DNA of 64,000 nucleotides, from the NCBI RefSeq assembly GCF_014306625.1, contig NZ_JACRYL010000014.1:1-64000 (forward strand). The letters run 5' to 3'. The notes beneath the pieces are model-generated. The model saw only the letters and a list, made by a program, of their open reading frames with translations, had not been told where the DNA came from and searched no databases. Made by a program: the position numbers and the translations under genes. Every line of letters starts with the position of its first letter. Position 1 is the stretch's first letter. This DNA comes from Pedobacter fastidiosus. Its GTDB lineage: Bacteria; Bacteroidota; Bacteroidia; Sphingobacteriales; Sphingobacteriaceae. Shown here piece by piece: positions 53,611-62,420 of this stretch.

Positions 53611-54318
53611 CTAGAAATTAGGTTTAAGCACATATTTGTTGTAAAAACGGAAAATATGCTCCGCTGCTTCTTCAGCGGTATCAACAAGGCGGAATAAGTT
53701 TAAATCTTCTTCGTGGATGTTGTGTTCTTTTTGCAACATCGTTCCTTTAATCCACTCAATTAATCCACCCCAATAATCGGTACCAACCAACACGATAGGG
53801 AAACGGGCAATTTTACCAGTTTGAATTAAGGTTAAAGCTTCAAAAAGTTCATCCATAGTTCCGAAACCGCCAGGTAGTACTACAAAACCCTGACTGTATT
53901 TCATGAACATTACCTTGCGTACAAAGAAATAATCAAACTCCAGTAATTTATTGTGATCGATGTATTTGTTGTGGAATTGTTCAAATGGCAACTCAATATT
54001 TAAACCAACAGATTTACCTCCGTTAGTATGAGCGCCTTTATTACCAGCTTCCATAATACCAGGGCCACCGCCCGTAATAACCCCATAACCGCGATCGGTT
54101 AATAGCTTTCCGCATTCTTCTGCCAATTGATAATATCTATTCGTTTGTGCTGTACGGGCAGAACCGTAAATGGTAACACATGGGCCAATTTTAGCTAGTT
54201 TCTCAAAACCATCAACAAACTCGGCCATTATTTTAAAAATCTGCCAAGAATCGGTAACTTTTATTTCTTGCCAATCTTTATTTTCAAAGGCACTTCTAAT
54301 TTTTTCTTCACTCGTCAT
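53611..54318 (-). CDS. LOG-family (TIGR00730) nucleotide hydrolase-like protein
   Basis: This 235-residue Rossmann-fold protein has the signature motifs GGGPGIMEAGNKGA (about 82-95) and PGGFGTMDELFEAL (about 149-162). Proteins with this pair of motifs are nucleotide-5'-monophosphate phosphoribohydrolases; plant and several bacterial members release cytokinin-type bases, while others act on AMP or other nucleotides. The exact substrate here is unknown. It starts 17 bp after the symporter gene, so the two are probably co-transcribed, and a terminator follows. Confidence 0.9.
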   Translation of the reverse strand: MTSEEKIRSAFENKDWQEIKVTDSWQIFKIMAEFVDGFEKLAKIGPCVTIYGSARTAQTNRYYQLAEECGKLLTDRGYGVITGGGPGIMEAGNKGAHTNGGKSVGLNIELPFEQFHNKYIDHNKLLEFDYFFVRKVMFMKYSQGFVVLPGGFGTMDELFEALTLIQTGKIARFPIVLVGTDYWGGLIEWIKGTMLQKEHNIHEEDLNLFRLVDTAEEAAEHIFRFYNKYVLKPNF

Positions 54319-54335
54319 ATACTGTTATTCTAATA

Positions 54336-55844
54336 TTAAAATCTGGTTTGTTGATCTGTTTTTTTGCTGATCAACAATAAACCTAAAAATGTGATTAAAC
54401 CGTTTATCAAAATCAGTTCAACACTAAAAACGTAGCCACCTAATAATGTAGTAGAGAACGTTGCAAGCAAGTAACATAAAAAAGGTGATAATATGCAAAC
54501 TATAGGAACTAATTTATCGTGCAAGCCCCGTTTTTTTACAAATAAACCAAAACTGTAAAGACCTAAAAGCGGTCCGTATGTGTAGGATGCTATAGTAAAA
54601 ATCAAACTCACAACGGATGAACTATTGAATGCATTAATTACAATTATGACCAAAAACATTAAAATTGAAAACATAACGTGAACGGTATGGCGTTTTTTAA
54701 CCGCATTGGCATCATTCAGTTTTTCTGCCTTATTCATACCCAAAAAATCGACACAGAATGATGTTGTAAGAGCTGTTAGCGCAGAATCTGTTGTGGCAAA
54801 TGTTGCAGCGGTTAAGCCCAGCATAAATACTATGGCTGGGATTGCGCCTAAGTTATTAAGTGCAATTTCTGGAAATAACAAATCCGTTCTAGGTTTCGAA
54901 GTAATGTGATCCAAAGGAATATCGATCCCATTTTTTGCAGCGAAAATATATAATAGTGCACCAACGCTCAAAAAGAAAACATTCAAAATCACGAACACTC
55001 CGGTAAAAGTAAACATGTTTTTCTGCGCCTCTTTTATGGTTTTCATACTGAGGTTCTTCTGCATCAAATCTTGGTCTAAACCCGTCATGGCTATGGTTAC
55101 GAAAATACCACCAATAAACTGTTTACTGATGTGGAATTTATTGGTAAAGAAATCATTCAGAAAGAAGATTTTCGAATAACTGCTGTTTTTTACGGTTTCA
55201 AAAGCTTCGGGGATATTGAAATTTAGGCTGTTGCAAATAAAATAAATAGTCAAGAAAACAGATAAAACCAAGAAAAAAGTTTGCAGGGTATCGGTTATAA
55301 TAATGGTTTTTAATCCACCCTTAAAGGTGTACGACCAAATTAATGCTAAGGAAATAAGAACGGTGAGCCAAAACGGTACGCCATAATTATCGAATATAAA
55401 ACGCTGTAAAACAATAACAACCAAGTACAATCTTGTTGCAGAACCAAGCGTGCGACTCAATAAAAATATAGATGCAGCTGTTTTGTAGCTATAATGCCCT
55501 AAACGCTGTTCTATATAACTGTAAATGGATGTTAAATTCATCCGATAGTAAAGTGGCAATAAAACTGTTGCAATAATTATGAAACCAACTGCATTGCCCA
55601 AAACAAACTGAAAATACTGGAACTGATTACCCGCAGGAGCACCAACTTCACCAGGAACAGAAATAAAGGTTACGCCAGAAAGTGCTGTTCCAATCATTCC
55701 AAAGGCAACTAAATACCATTTAGAATTTTTATTGGCGGTAAAAAAAGTAGAATTATCGGATGAGTTTTTGGATGTAGCAAATGAAATAATAATCAGAAGT
55801 AAAAAATAACCGATTAAAAAACACAAGAGGATGGTTGGCGACAT
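54336..55844 (-). CDS. Sodium:solute symporter (SSS family)
   Basis: This 502-residue integral membrane transporter has about 13 helices and the LeuT-like SSS pattern, including GMIGTALSGVTFISVPGEVG, YRMNLTSIYSYIEQRLGHYS, GGLKTIIITDTLQTFFLVLS and GLTAATFATTDSALTALTTS with the Na+ site Ser/Thr cluster. It probably imports a solute driven by Na+. The substrate is unknown; the LOG-family gene in the same transcript gives no decisive hint. Confidence 0.93.
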   Translation of the reverse strand: MSPTILLCFLIGYFLLLIIISFATSKNSSDNSTFFTANKNSKWYLVAFGMIGTALSGVTFISVPGEVGAPAGNQFQYFQFVLGNAVGFIIIATVLLPLYYRMNLTSIYSYIEQRLGHYSYKTAASIFLLSRTLGSATRLYLVVIVLQRFIFDNYGVPFWLTVLISLALIWSYTFKGGLKTIIITDTLQTFFLVLSVFLTIYFICNSLNFNIPEAFETVKNSSYSKIFFLNDFFTNKFHISKQFIGGIFVTIAMTGLDQDLMQKNLSMKTIKEAQKNMFTFTGVFVILNVFFLSVGALLYIFAAKNGIDIPLDHITSKPRTDLLFPEIALNNLGAIPAIVFMLGLTAATFATTDSALTALTTSFCVDFLGMNKAEKLNDANAVKKRHTVHVMFSILMFLVIIVINAFNSSSVVSLIFTIASYTYGPLLGLYSFGLFVKKRGLHDKLVPIVCILSPFLCYLLATFSTTLLGGYVFSVELILINGLITFLGLLLISKKTDQQTRF

Positions 55845-56090
55845 AGTTTTGTTTTAAGCTGCTAAATGTAAGAAATTACCTAGTAAAGTCAATACTGTAA
55901 AATGTGTTATAATGATTGTTTGATTGTACAATTGTTGACTTATCTAATAGAATTATTAACAGATGCAGCAAAGTAATAATTGGTAAGGAAGATTAACGAT
56001 TAATAAATGCCGCAATATTTTGCACAACAATAAAGCAATATAACAATCAAACAATTTTTCCTATCAACCATTTTTGCATATTTTTGTAAC

Positions 56091-56708
56091 ATGAATTTTT
56101 CATCCAAACTGCTAGAAGATGCAGTAAGCGAATTCTCTAAATTACCAGGTGTTGGGCAGAAAACGGCGTTGAGATTGGTTTTACATCTTTTAAATAAGGA
56201 ACAAGAAGAAGTTAACCTGTTTGGAAATACGTTAATTAAGCTTAAACAACAGATTAAAAACTGCAGCATTTGCAATAACATTTCAGATTATACGGTTTGC
56301 GAAATTTGTACCTCACATAAGCGAGATAAAGAAACCATTTGTGTGGTTGAAGATACTAGAGATGTAATGGCAATCGAAAATACGTCTCAATATTTTGGCG
56401 TTTACCACGTTTTGGGTGGATTGATTTCTCCGATGGATGGAGTTGGCCCAGCAGATTTGTTTATAGATGGATTAGTTTCTAGAGTAGGGGCAGGAGATAT
56501 TAAGGAGGTTATTTTGGCGTTAAGTCCGAATATGGAGGGTGATACAACGCTTTTTTACCTCTACAAAAGATTAAAAGAATTTAATGTTCCGATTACAACA
56601 ATTGCCAGAGGAATTGCTTTTGGTGGTGAATTGGAATATACCGATGAAATTACTTTAGGTCGTTCGATAATTACTCGTGTGCCTTACGAAAACGCAATGA
56701 TGAAATAA
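56091..56708 (+). CDS. recR: Recombination protein RecR
   Basis: This 205-residue protein is part of the RecFOR pathway that loads RecA at gaps. Its parts are the N-terminal HhH region (FSKLPGVGQKTALRLVLHLL), the C4 zinc finger (CSICNNISDYTVCEIC), the Toprim domain (ICVVEDTRDVMAIENT, then VILALSPNMEGD) and a C-terminal RGIAFGGELEYTDEITLGRS. The length is normal. A gene for a PI-PLC-like protein follows only 3 bp later, so the two are probably co-transcribed. Confidence 0.97.
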   Translation: MNFSSKLLEDAVSEFSKLPGVGQKTALRLVLHLLNKEQEEVNLFGNTLIKLKQQIKNCSICNNISDYTVCEICTSHKRDKETICVVEDTRDVMAIENTSQYFGVYHVLGGLISPMDGVGPADLFIDGLVSRVGAGDIKEVILALSPNMEGDTTLFYLYKRLKEFNVPITTIARGIAFGGELEYTDEITLGRSIITRVPYENAMMK

Positions 56709-56711
56709 ATA

Positions 56712-57446
56712 ATGAAGAAAATCCTCCTTTTTAGTTGGTTAAGTATTTTAAGTTTAGTGCTCCAAGCACAGGTTAAAATCCATTCTCATAATGATTATAC
56801 GCATCAAAATCCTTTTTATAATGCTATAGAAAATAAGGCTTTTTCCATCGAAGCGGATATTTTTTTAGTAGGCGATTCGTTAATTGTATCGCATAGCAGA
56901 AAAGAAATTAAAGCAGAAAATACTTTAGATAAAATGTATCTGAAGCCTATTCAAGCACTTTCTAAAACAGATAAGTTTTATTCTTTTCAATTAATGATTG
57001 ATGTTAAAGATAGTTTCAGTTTAACTTATCCAGTGCTGTTAAAAACATTAAAAAAGTATAAATACGACTTCGAGAAAAAGGGGATAAGGGTTTCTATTGT
57101 AATTAGTGGGAACCGTCCGAAAGACGCTGATTTTAATAACTATACCGAAGTTTTTTTTGATGGACTGCCCAATCATATTTATTCGCCAAAGGATTTAAAA
57201 AGAGTAGTCATGATTAGCGACAATTTTGCAGCTTATTCAGGTTGGAAGGGTATTGGCAGAATTTCTGAAGCCGATCAAGCTAAACTGAAAGAATTGATTG
57301 AAAATGCTCATAAAATTGGAAAACCTTTTCGCTTTTGGAATGCACCGGATAATGAAGCCAGCTGGAAGTTACTTCTCAATTTAGGCGCAGATATTATTAA
57401 TTCAGATAAGGTTGCAGAAGCGACAAATTACTTTAAAGCACATTAG
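56712..57446 (+). CDS. Secreted PI-PLC/GDPD-like TIM-barrel protein
   Basis: This 244-residue protein has a signal peptide (1-20, ending LQAQ). The motifs HSHNDYTHQNPFYNAIENKA, SIEADIFLVGDSLIVSHSR and LMIDVKDSF carry the His, Glu/Asp and His residues of the PLC-like phosphodiesterase superfamily. The HSHNDY and EADI pattern is shared with fungal Aim6-like proteins. It probably acts on a phosphodiester in the periplasm; the substrate is unknown. It follows recR by 3 bp. Confidence 0.82.
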   Translation: MKKILLFSWLSILSLVLQAQVKIHSHNDYTHQNPFYNAIENKAFSIEADIFLVGDSLIVSHSRKEIKAENTLDKMYLKPIQALSKTDKFYSFQLMIDVKDSFSLTYPVLLKTLKKYKYDFEKKGIRVSIVISGNRPKDADFNNYTEVFFDGLPNHIYSPKDLKRVVMISDNFAAYSGWKGIGRISEADQAKLKELIENAHKIGKPFRFWNAPDNEASWKLLLNLGADIINSDKVAEATNYFKAH

Positions 57447-57493
57447 ATTGTATCATTTCCTGATATTTTCTACTAATACCTGATACCGAAAAA

Positions 57494-58312
57494 ATGAATT
57501 TGAAAGATAAAGTTATCATCATCACTGGCGCATCAAACGGAATAGGGAAAGCTTGTGCCGAAGAATTTGCCAAGCGTGGTGCGAATTTGGTTTTGGCAGC
57601 CCGTCAATATGTGACGCTTTGCGAAATTACAGCCGATTTAGAAAAGAAATATAGTATTAGAGCAGTAGCTGTTCAGGCAGATGTGAGCAAAGAAGCTGAT
57701 TGTGAATTGATTATTAAACAAGCCTTAGTTTCTTTTAATAAAATAGATATTCTTGTTAATAATGCTGGTTTATCTATGCGAGCTTTATTTAACGATTTAG
57801 ATTTATCAGTGCTTAAAAACCTAATGGATGTAAACTTTTGGGGAACAGTTTATTGCACAAAATATGCCTTACCCGAGATTTTGAAAACCAAAGGAACGGT
57901 TGTTGGGATATCATCTATAGCTGGTTATCGTGGTTTGCCAGGCAGAACGGGTTATTCAGCTTCTAAATTTGCAATGAATGGTTTCATGGAATCTTTACGT
58001 ACTGAACTTTTAAAAACAGGTGTGAACGTTTTGGTTGCTTGTCCTGGTTTTACCACCTCAAATATTCGTGTAGCAGCTTTGGCTAAAGACGGCGTTGCTC
58101 ATGGCGAAACCAGCATGGAAGAAGGTAAAATGATGACATCTGAAGAAGTAGCAACCATAATTGCTGATGGAATAGAGAAACGAAAACGAACATTAATAAT
58201 GACTGGCCAAGGTAAATTGGCCGTTTGGATGAATAAGCTGTTTCCCGCTTTTGTAGATAAAAAGGTGTTTGATTTGTTCGCGAAAGAGAAGAATCCGTTG
58301 ATAAAAGGTTAG
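57494..58312 (+). CDS. Short-chain dehydrogenase/reductase
   Basis: This 272-residue classical SDR has cofactor motif TGASNGIGKACAEE (11-24), NNAGLSM, catalytic Ser in VGISSIAGYRG and YxxxK as YSASKFA. Asp in QADVSKEADC suggests the usual adenine contact. The C-terminal extension (KLAVWMNKLFPAFVDKKVFD) is hydrophobic and may associate with membrane. Substrate unknown. It is 47 bp after the PI-PLC-like gene and may share its transcript. Confidence 0.93.
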   Translation: MNLKDKVIIITGASNGIGKACAEEFAKRGANLVLAARQYVTLCEITADLEKKYSIRAVAVQADVSKEADCELIIKQALVSFNKIDILVNNAGLSMRALFNDLDLSVLKNLMDVNFWGTVYCTKYALPEILKTKGTVVGISSIAGYRGLPGRTGYSASKFAMNGFMESLRTELLKTGVNVLVACPGFTTSNIRVAALAKDGVAHGETSMEEGKMMTSEEVATIIADGIEKRKRTLIMTGQGKLAVWMNKLFPAFVDKKVFDLFAKEKNPLIKG

Positions 58313-58459
58313 ATGGAAGACGGAAATTGTAATTTCATCGAAAGTCTATGGGGATTTTAAACCATCATCCATTTTCCATAATACATCTTCCATTCTCAAT
58401 AAATCCACATCCACAACAATTACGTTTGTTTACTGTTGAATGGATAAGCCATTTTAAAT

Positions 58460-59305
58460 ATGATAAAATACCTAGTTTTAGTAATGCTCCTGTTTCAAAC
58501 GATAATATCTTCAGCGCAGGTAAAAACTGCAAAAAATATAAGTTACGCTAACAATTCTGAAGTAGGCAATACGCTCAATGTTTTCTACAAAAACGATGGC
58601 GTAAAAGATAAACCTGTACTCATTTTTATTCATGGCGGTTCTTGGAGTAGTGGCAAAAAGGAAACGTATTGGTGGCTGGGTAGAAACTTCGCTCGGAAAG
58701 GTGTAGTTACTGTAATCATTAATTATTCCTTAGCTCCAAACGCTCAATACGAAAAAATGGGTAATGATTGTGCATTGGCGGTAAAATGGGTTCAGGAAAA
58801 TATCACTAATTATACAGCAAGCCCTAAAAAAATATTCGTGATGGGGCACTCAGCAGGGGCTCATTTGGGAGAGCTTATTAATGCCGATCCAAAATATTTT
58901 CAACATACCGGAATTAAAAACCCAATTAAGGGGGTGATATTAAATGATCCATTCGGCTTAGATATGAAGGAGTATTTGAGTACAGCCGAAAAAGATGATT
59001 TCTATTTTGACTTTATTAGAACTTTTACCGATAAGCCTGCCGTTTGGAAATTGGCATCACCGTTAGACTATGTTAATAATATTAAAAATCCTCACTTACT
59101 TTTCTATGGAAGTAAAACCTATGGTGCCATAAAACTACAAACCCCAAGATTATATGAAAAGCTAAAGGAGAATAATATTCCTGTAGAGATTAAGGAAATT
59201 AAAGGTAAAAGCCATGTCCCTATGATAAGTCAGATGATTTTTGGAGGAAATGATTTGTATAAGGATATTGTGGAGTTTATTACAAATGTTTCTTCTAGTA
59301 AATAA
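58460..59305 (+). CDS. Secreted alpha/beta-hydrolase (esterase-like)
   Basis: This 281-residue protein has a signal peptide (MIKYLVLVMLLFQTIISSAQ). It has the oxyanion-hole motif HGGSWSSGKKE and nucleophile elbow GHSAGAHLGE of HSL-type esterases/carboxylesterases; the catalytic His lies in GKSHVPM near the C-terminus. It probably hydrolyses a small ester in the periplasm. The 147-bp gap upstream is low in complexity and shows no gene. Substrate unknown. Confidence 0.88.
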   Translation: MIKYLVLVMLLFQTIISSAQVKTAKNISYANNSEVGNTLNVFYKNDGVKDKPVLIFIHGGSWSSGKKETYWWLGRNFARKGVVTVIINYSLAPNAQYEKMGNDCALAVKWVQENITNYTASPKKIFVMGHSAGAHLGELINADPKYFQHTGIKNPIKGVILNDPFGLDMKEYLSTAEKDDFYFDFIRTFTDKPAVWKLASPLDYVNNIKNPHLLFYGSKTYGAIKLQTPRLYEKLKENNIPVEIKEIKGKSHVPMISQMIFGGNDLYKDIVEFITNVSSSK

Positions 59306-59440
59306 TGCATATTCACTTGAGTGAATACAGAGCCATTTCATTATTATTTGATTGACAAAAAACTATTTTTGGATGGATTAACTATCCCAACCGATTAAGC
59401 TTTAGTTGCACAAACCAGCCCTTGAGAGATTCCCGAAAAA

Positions 59441-60385
59441 TTAATCAATCATGGTTTCAGTTTTATCAAGTAGGCTATAATCCAATACCGTTTTGCCCTC
59501 TTCGTTGTGGTAATGCATAATTTTAAACTTCGCATTCTCTTCAATATCCTCATCTTGGTAACTTGTTCTGGTGTGGATCGTTTGAGCGAAAGTATCATCA
59601 AAAGCTTTTAAAATCACGAAAATTTCTACCTCGGCAACTTTTAATTCATCCAAAGTTTTTTCAAACATCGGACTATCTTCCGTAATTGGGTGAACGAGCG
59701 TCCAGTTTAAGGACAATATGCTGATTTTACTGCGCTCTAATTCTAATGGATAAAAGCTTCTTTTCAATTTGCCATCAATTGTTTCATTAAATGTCATGAA
59801 CATTTGAACTTCAATATCAATCAAAGAATTTCTACGCAAATTAACCAAACGACACATTAAGCCAGTTTGGTTTTGATAAGGTGCTATAACCATTTTTTTA
59901 CTGAAAGATACTTTTGAGGTCGGCCTACTGAAACGCCCATAAAGCAATCCTGTAGCTAAGGCAAATGCAAGCAAACCTAGCATACTTTCGAAAGCGGCAA
60001 GAATACTGGTCACAAAACCCTGCGGTGAAATATGTCCATAACCAACGGTAGAGATGGTTTGAGCAGAAAAGAAAAAAGCATCGAAAAATTGATCACGCAG
60101 TGTAACACCTTTAGCACCATCTAAATTTTCGATTCCGACTACGTTATACGCAACGGCAAAAAGTGTATTTACGATAAGGTAAACAATCAGAATAACAAAG
60201 AAAAAGCGGGGCCAGCTCATGGTAACCAAGCGGGTATAGGTATCGTCGAATTTAAACCATGGCAAACCTGTACGCTCTATATTTGGCGTTCCATCGGTAT
60301 TTAAAACCCTTTGATTTTTGAGTACCGGAGCCGATCCGAAACCCAGATCATCATTAAACTGTACTTTTCTTTTAAAGAAAGCCAT
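59441..60385 (-). CDS. Inward-rectifier K+ channel (KirBac-type)
   Basis: This channel subunit of about 314 residues has two membrane helices (about 58-82 and 124-150) flanking the pore loop with selectivity filter TVGYGH (113-118). A C-terminal immunoglobulin-like Kir domain (about 160-295) follows, including MCRLVNLRRNSLIDIEVQMF and EVEIFVILKAFDDTFAQT. It forms tetramers in the inner membrane. I place the start at 60385 (MAFFKRKVQF), because the longer frame to 60442 would run into the trp leader promoter region and adds no conserved sequence. It is divergent from the trp operon. Confidence 0.92.
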   Translation of the reverse strand: MAFFKRKVQFNDDLGFGSAPVLKNQRVLNTDGTPNIERTGLPWFKFDDTYTRLVTMSWPRFFFVILIVYLIVNTLFAVAYNVVGIENLDGAKGVTLRDQFFDAFFFSAQTISTVGYGHISPQGFVTSILAAFESMLGLLAFALATGLLYGRFSRPTSKVSFSKKMVIAPYQNQTGLMCRLVNLRRNSLIDIEVQMFMTFNETIDGKLKRSFYPLELERSKISILSLNWTLVHPITEDSPMFEKTLDELKVAEVEIFVILKAFDDTFAQTIHTRTSYQDEDIEENAKFKIMHYHNEEGKTVLDYSLLDKTETMID

Positions 60386-60400
60386 ATATTTTAGAAAGAT

Positions 60401-60432
60401 TTTGGAATTATAAAAAAGTATATCAATATTTG
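60401..60432 (+). promoter_or_regulatory. Putative promoter of the trp leader
   Basis: TTTG at 60401-60404 and AATATTTG at 60425-60432 (one mismatch to TAnnTTTG) are 20 bp apart. A start site about 5-7 bp downstream would give a very short 5' leader before the ATG at 60445. Confidence 0.5.
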
Positions 60433-60444
60433 TTCTATACAAAC

Positions 60445-60498
60445 ATGATAATTAAAAACTTAAATAACAATTGGTGGTGGCATAACGAAATTCGTTAG
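60445..60498 (+). CDS. trpL: Trp leader peptide (attenuation control)
   Basis: This 17-codon frame encodes MIIKNLNNNWWWHNEIR followed by TAG at 60496-60498. Three consecutive TGG codons (60472-60480) in such a short frame are hard to explain by chance, since Trp is the rarest residue. It lies before trpD in the same direction and is followed by an antiterminator segment (60499-60507) and a terminator (60545-60574). It should act as a sensor: ribosome stalling at the Trp codons when charged tRNA-Trp is scarce would favour read-through into trpDFBA. It is too short for routine gene calling. The symbol trpL follows general usage. Confidence 0.85.
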   Translation: MIIKNLNNNWWWHNEIR

Positions 60499-60574
60499 GC
60501 AAATTCTATTGTTATATATTTTAAAATATTTAAACACAATTAAGAGGATTGCCCAAAAAGCAATCCTTTTTTTT
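60499..60574 (+). terminator. trp attenuator: antiterminator segment and intrinsic terminator
   Basis: The terminator is AGGATTGC (60545-60552) and GCAATCCT (60560-60567) with a seven-base loop and eight T. GCAAATTCT (60499-60507), starting directly after the leader stop codon, can pair with AGGATTGC with one bulged A and one G-U pair. A ribosome at the stop codon would cover this segment and leave the terminator free. A ribosome stalled at the Trp codons would leave it exposed and block the terminator. An AACGAA/TTCGTT mini-hairpin lies in the leader itself. Confidence 0.83.
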
Positions 60575-60614
60575 ATGGCATTTTTTTAAACAACACTATG
60601 GTGTTAAAAAATAA

Positions 60615-60683
60615 TTAACCACAGATGGAAAGGATGAACACAGATAAAATATTGAAGGAAAATCTGTGTGAATCTGTGGTTAA
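60615..60683. repeat. Inverted repeat before trpD
   Basis: Outer arms TTAACCACAGAT (60615-60626) and ATCTGTGGTTAA (60672-60683) are perfect; inner arms ACACAGAT (60638-60645) and ATCTGTGT (60662-60669) also pair. The word family CCACAGAT...ACACAGAT is one I recognise as a widely scattered genomic repeat. It ends 12 bp before trpD, so it would be in the read-through transcript. Confidence 0.85.
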
Positions 60684-60695
60684 AATAAAAGGAAC

Positions 60696-61682
60696 ATGAA
60701 AAAGATATTAAACCATTTATTCGAAAATAAGAGTTTCAGTAGGGAAGAGGCAAAGAATATACTGATATCTATTACTCAGGGCGAATTCAATTCTTCGCAA
60801 ATTGCTGCATTTATTACGGCTTATGCCATGCGAAATATTACGGTTGATGAATTGCAGGGTTTCCGTGATGCAATGCTTGATTTAGCTTCAAAAACGGATT
60901 TCTCTAATTACGAATTAATTGATCTTTGTGGAACAGGCGGAGATGGGAAAGATACTTTCAATATTTCTACACTTTCATCTTTTGTAGTTGCTGGTGCCGG
61001 ATATCAAGTTGCAAAACATGGTAATTACGGGGTGTCATCTGGTTGTGGTTCTTCGAATGTAATGGAATATTTGGGTTATAAATTCACAAATGATCAAGAC
61101 ATTTTGAAACAAGATTTAGACACAGCAGGAATTTGCTTTTTGCACGCACCGTTGTTTAATCCTGCGATGAAAATTGTAGCGCCAATCCGTAAAGATTTAG
61201 GCATTAAAACATTCTTTAACATGCTTGGTCCAATGGTTAATCCTTCTCAACCAAAATATCAAATGGTTGGCGTTTTTAGCTTGGAACTGGCCCGTTTATA
61301 CAATTACCTTTATCAAGATACGACAAAAAATTATACTATTGTGCATGCGCTCGAAGGTTACGACGAGATTTCTTTAACCTGCGATGTGAAAACTTTTAAC
61401 AACAAGGGTGAAAGCATTTTGACCTTAAGTGATATGGGTTTTGAAAAGGTTTCTACGAACGATATTAAAGGTGGCGATACTGTAGAATCATCCGCAAAGA
61501 TATTTATGGATGTTTTAAATGGAGAAGCAACAGATGTACAAAATAATGTAGTGCTCTGCAATTCTGCTCTAGCCATTAAAACCATAAAACCTAGCGCAAC
61601 CTTTGCTGATTGCTTTTATGAAGCAGAAGAATCGTTAGCAAGCAAAAAAGCATTAAACAGTTTTAAAAAATTGGTAGCATGA
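60696..61682 (+). CDS. trpD: Anthranilate phosphoribosyltransferase
   Basis: This 328-residue cytoplasmic enzyme couples anthranilate to PRPP in tryptophan synthesis. The glycine-rich PRPP loop is GTGGDGKDTFN (79-89), followed by KHGNYGVSSGCGSSN and later APIRKDLGIKTFFNMLGPMV with the anthranilate site. It is the first structural gene after the attenuator; trpE, trpG and trpC are not in the window. The stop overlaps the trpF start by 4 bp (ATGA). Confidence 0.97.
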   Translation: MKKILNHLFENKSFSREEAKNILISITQGEFNSSQIAAFITAYAMRNITVDELQGFRDAMLDLASKTDFSNYELIDLCGTGGDGKDTFNISTLSSFVVAGAGYQVAKHGNYGVSSGCGSSNVMEYLGYKFTNDQDILKQDLDTAGICFLHAPLFNPAMKIVAPIRKDLGIKTFFNMLGPMVNPSQPKYQMVGVFSLELARLYNYLYQDTTKNYTIVHALEGYDEISLTCDVKTFNNKGESILTLSDMGFEKVSTNDIKGGDTVESSAKIFMDVLNGEATDVQNNVVLCNSALAIKTIKPSATFADCFYEAEESLASKKALNSFKKLVA

Positions 61683-62320
61683 TCAACACCAAGGCAATAA
61701 AATTGAAAGTGTGTGGAATGAAGTTCGCAGCCAATATTGCGAAGATAGCTGAACTCCAACCAGATTATTTAGGCTTTATTTTTTATGAAAAATCGCCTCG
61801 GTTTATAAATGATGTTTCTGCAGAGCTGATAAAATACATTCCCGAACAGATTAAAACAGTTGGTGTTTTTGTAAATGAAGAGGTAGAAATAGTAAAAGAA
61901 AAAATAAACTTACATAAGCTTAAAGCTGTTCAGTTACATGGAAATGAATCTGTATATTATTGTAAAGAATTAAAATCTACGTTTCGCGGATTAGAAGTGA
62001 TCAAGGCTTTTGGTGTTGATGAAGAATTTGGTTTTTCTGTTTTAGAGTCATATATAGATGTAGTAGATTTCTTCTTGTTTGATACCAAAACGAAAGCGCA
62101 TGGCGGTTCGGGTAAAACGTTCGATTGGAAGATTTTAGAAAAATATACATTAAACAAACCTTACTTTTTAAGTGGAGGGATTGATTTGGAGCACTTAAAT
62201 GTAATAGCAGAAATTGATGATCCTCGATTATATGCGCTTGATATTAATAGTCGGTTTGAAGTTGAACCGGGAGTGAAAGATGTGGAGAAGGTTAAGGAAT
62301 TTAAAATAATGATAAAATAA
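61679..62320 (+). CDS. trpF: Phosphoribosylanthranilate isomerase
   Basis: This 213-residue TIM-barrel enzyme isomerises phosphoribosylanthranilate to CdRP. The catalytic Cys is in KVCGMK (Cys12) and the catalytic Asp in FLFDTKTKAHGGSGKTFDW (Asp135); phosphate-binding marks are FLSGGIDLEH and LDINSRFEVEPGVKD. It is a stand-alone TrpF, not fused to TrpC. It overlaps trpD by 4 bp, which implies translational coupling, and a 100-bp gap with an inverted repeat separates it from trpB. Confidence 0.97.
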   Translation: MINTKAIKLKVCGMKFAANIAKIAELQPDYLGFIFYEKSPRFINDVSAELIKYIPEQIKTVGVFVNEEVEIVKEKINLHKLKAVQLHGNESVYYCKELKSTFRGLEVIKAFGVDEEFGFSVLESYIDVVDFFLFDTKTKAHGGSGKTFDWKILEKYTLNKPYFLSGGIDLEHLNVIAEIDDPRLYALDINSRFEVEPGVKDVEKVKEFKIMIK

Positions 62321-62326
62321 GCGACT

Positions 62327-62407
62327 GTCATACAGAGGCACTAACGATCTGAAAGCGATGAAAAACTGTTGCTAATATTTAACAGATCCTTCGTTCCTCA
62401 GTAGGAC
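62327..62407. repeat. Inverted repeat between trpF and trpB
   Basis: The arms 62327-62351 and 62383-62407 pair over 25 bp with five mismatches. The right arm contains CAGATCCTTCGTTCCTCAG, a word typical of an interspersed repeat in Bacteroidota. The left arm is more degraded, so the copy appears old. It fills most of the 100-bp gap. Confidence 0.85.
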
Positions 62408-62420
62408 AAAATTTATAGAT

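Noticed and set aside
56079..56086. Standard promoter for recR with a normal leader
   Set aside because: The -7 match is only four bases from the ATG, so it cannot give an ordinary leader; it is listed only as a tentative leaderless case.
60385..60442. Extended N-terminus of the K+ channel starting at 60442
   Set aside because: The extra 19 residues lack the conserved pattern and would cover the divergent trp leader promoter.
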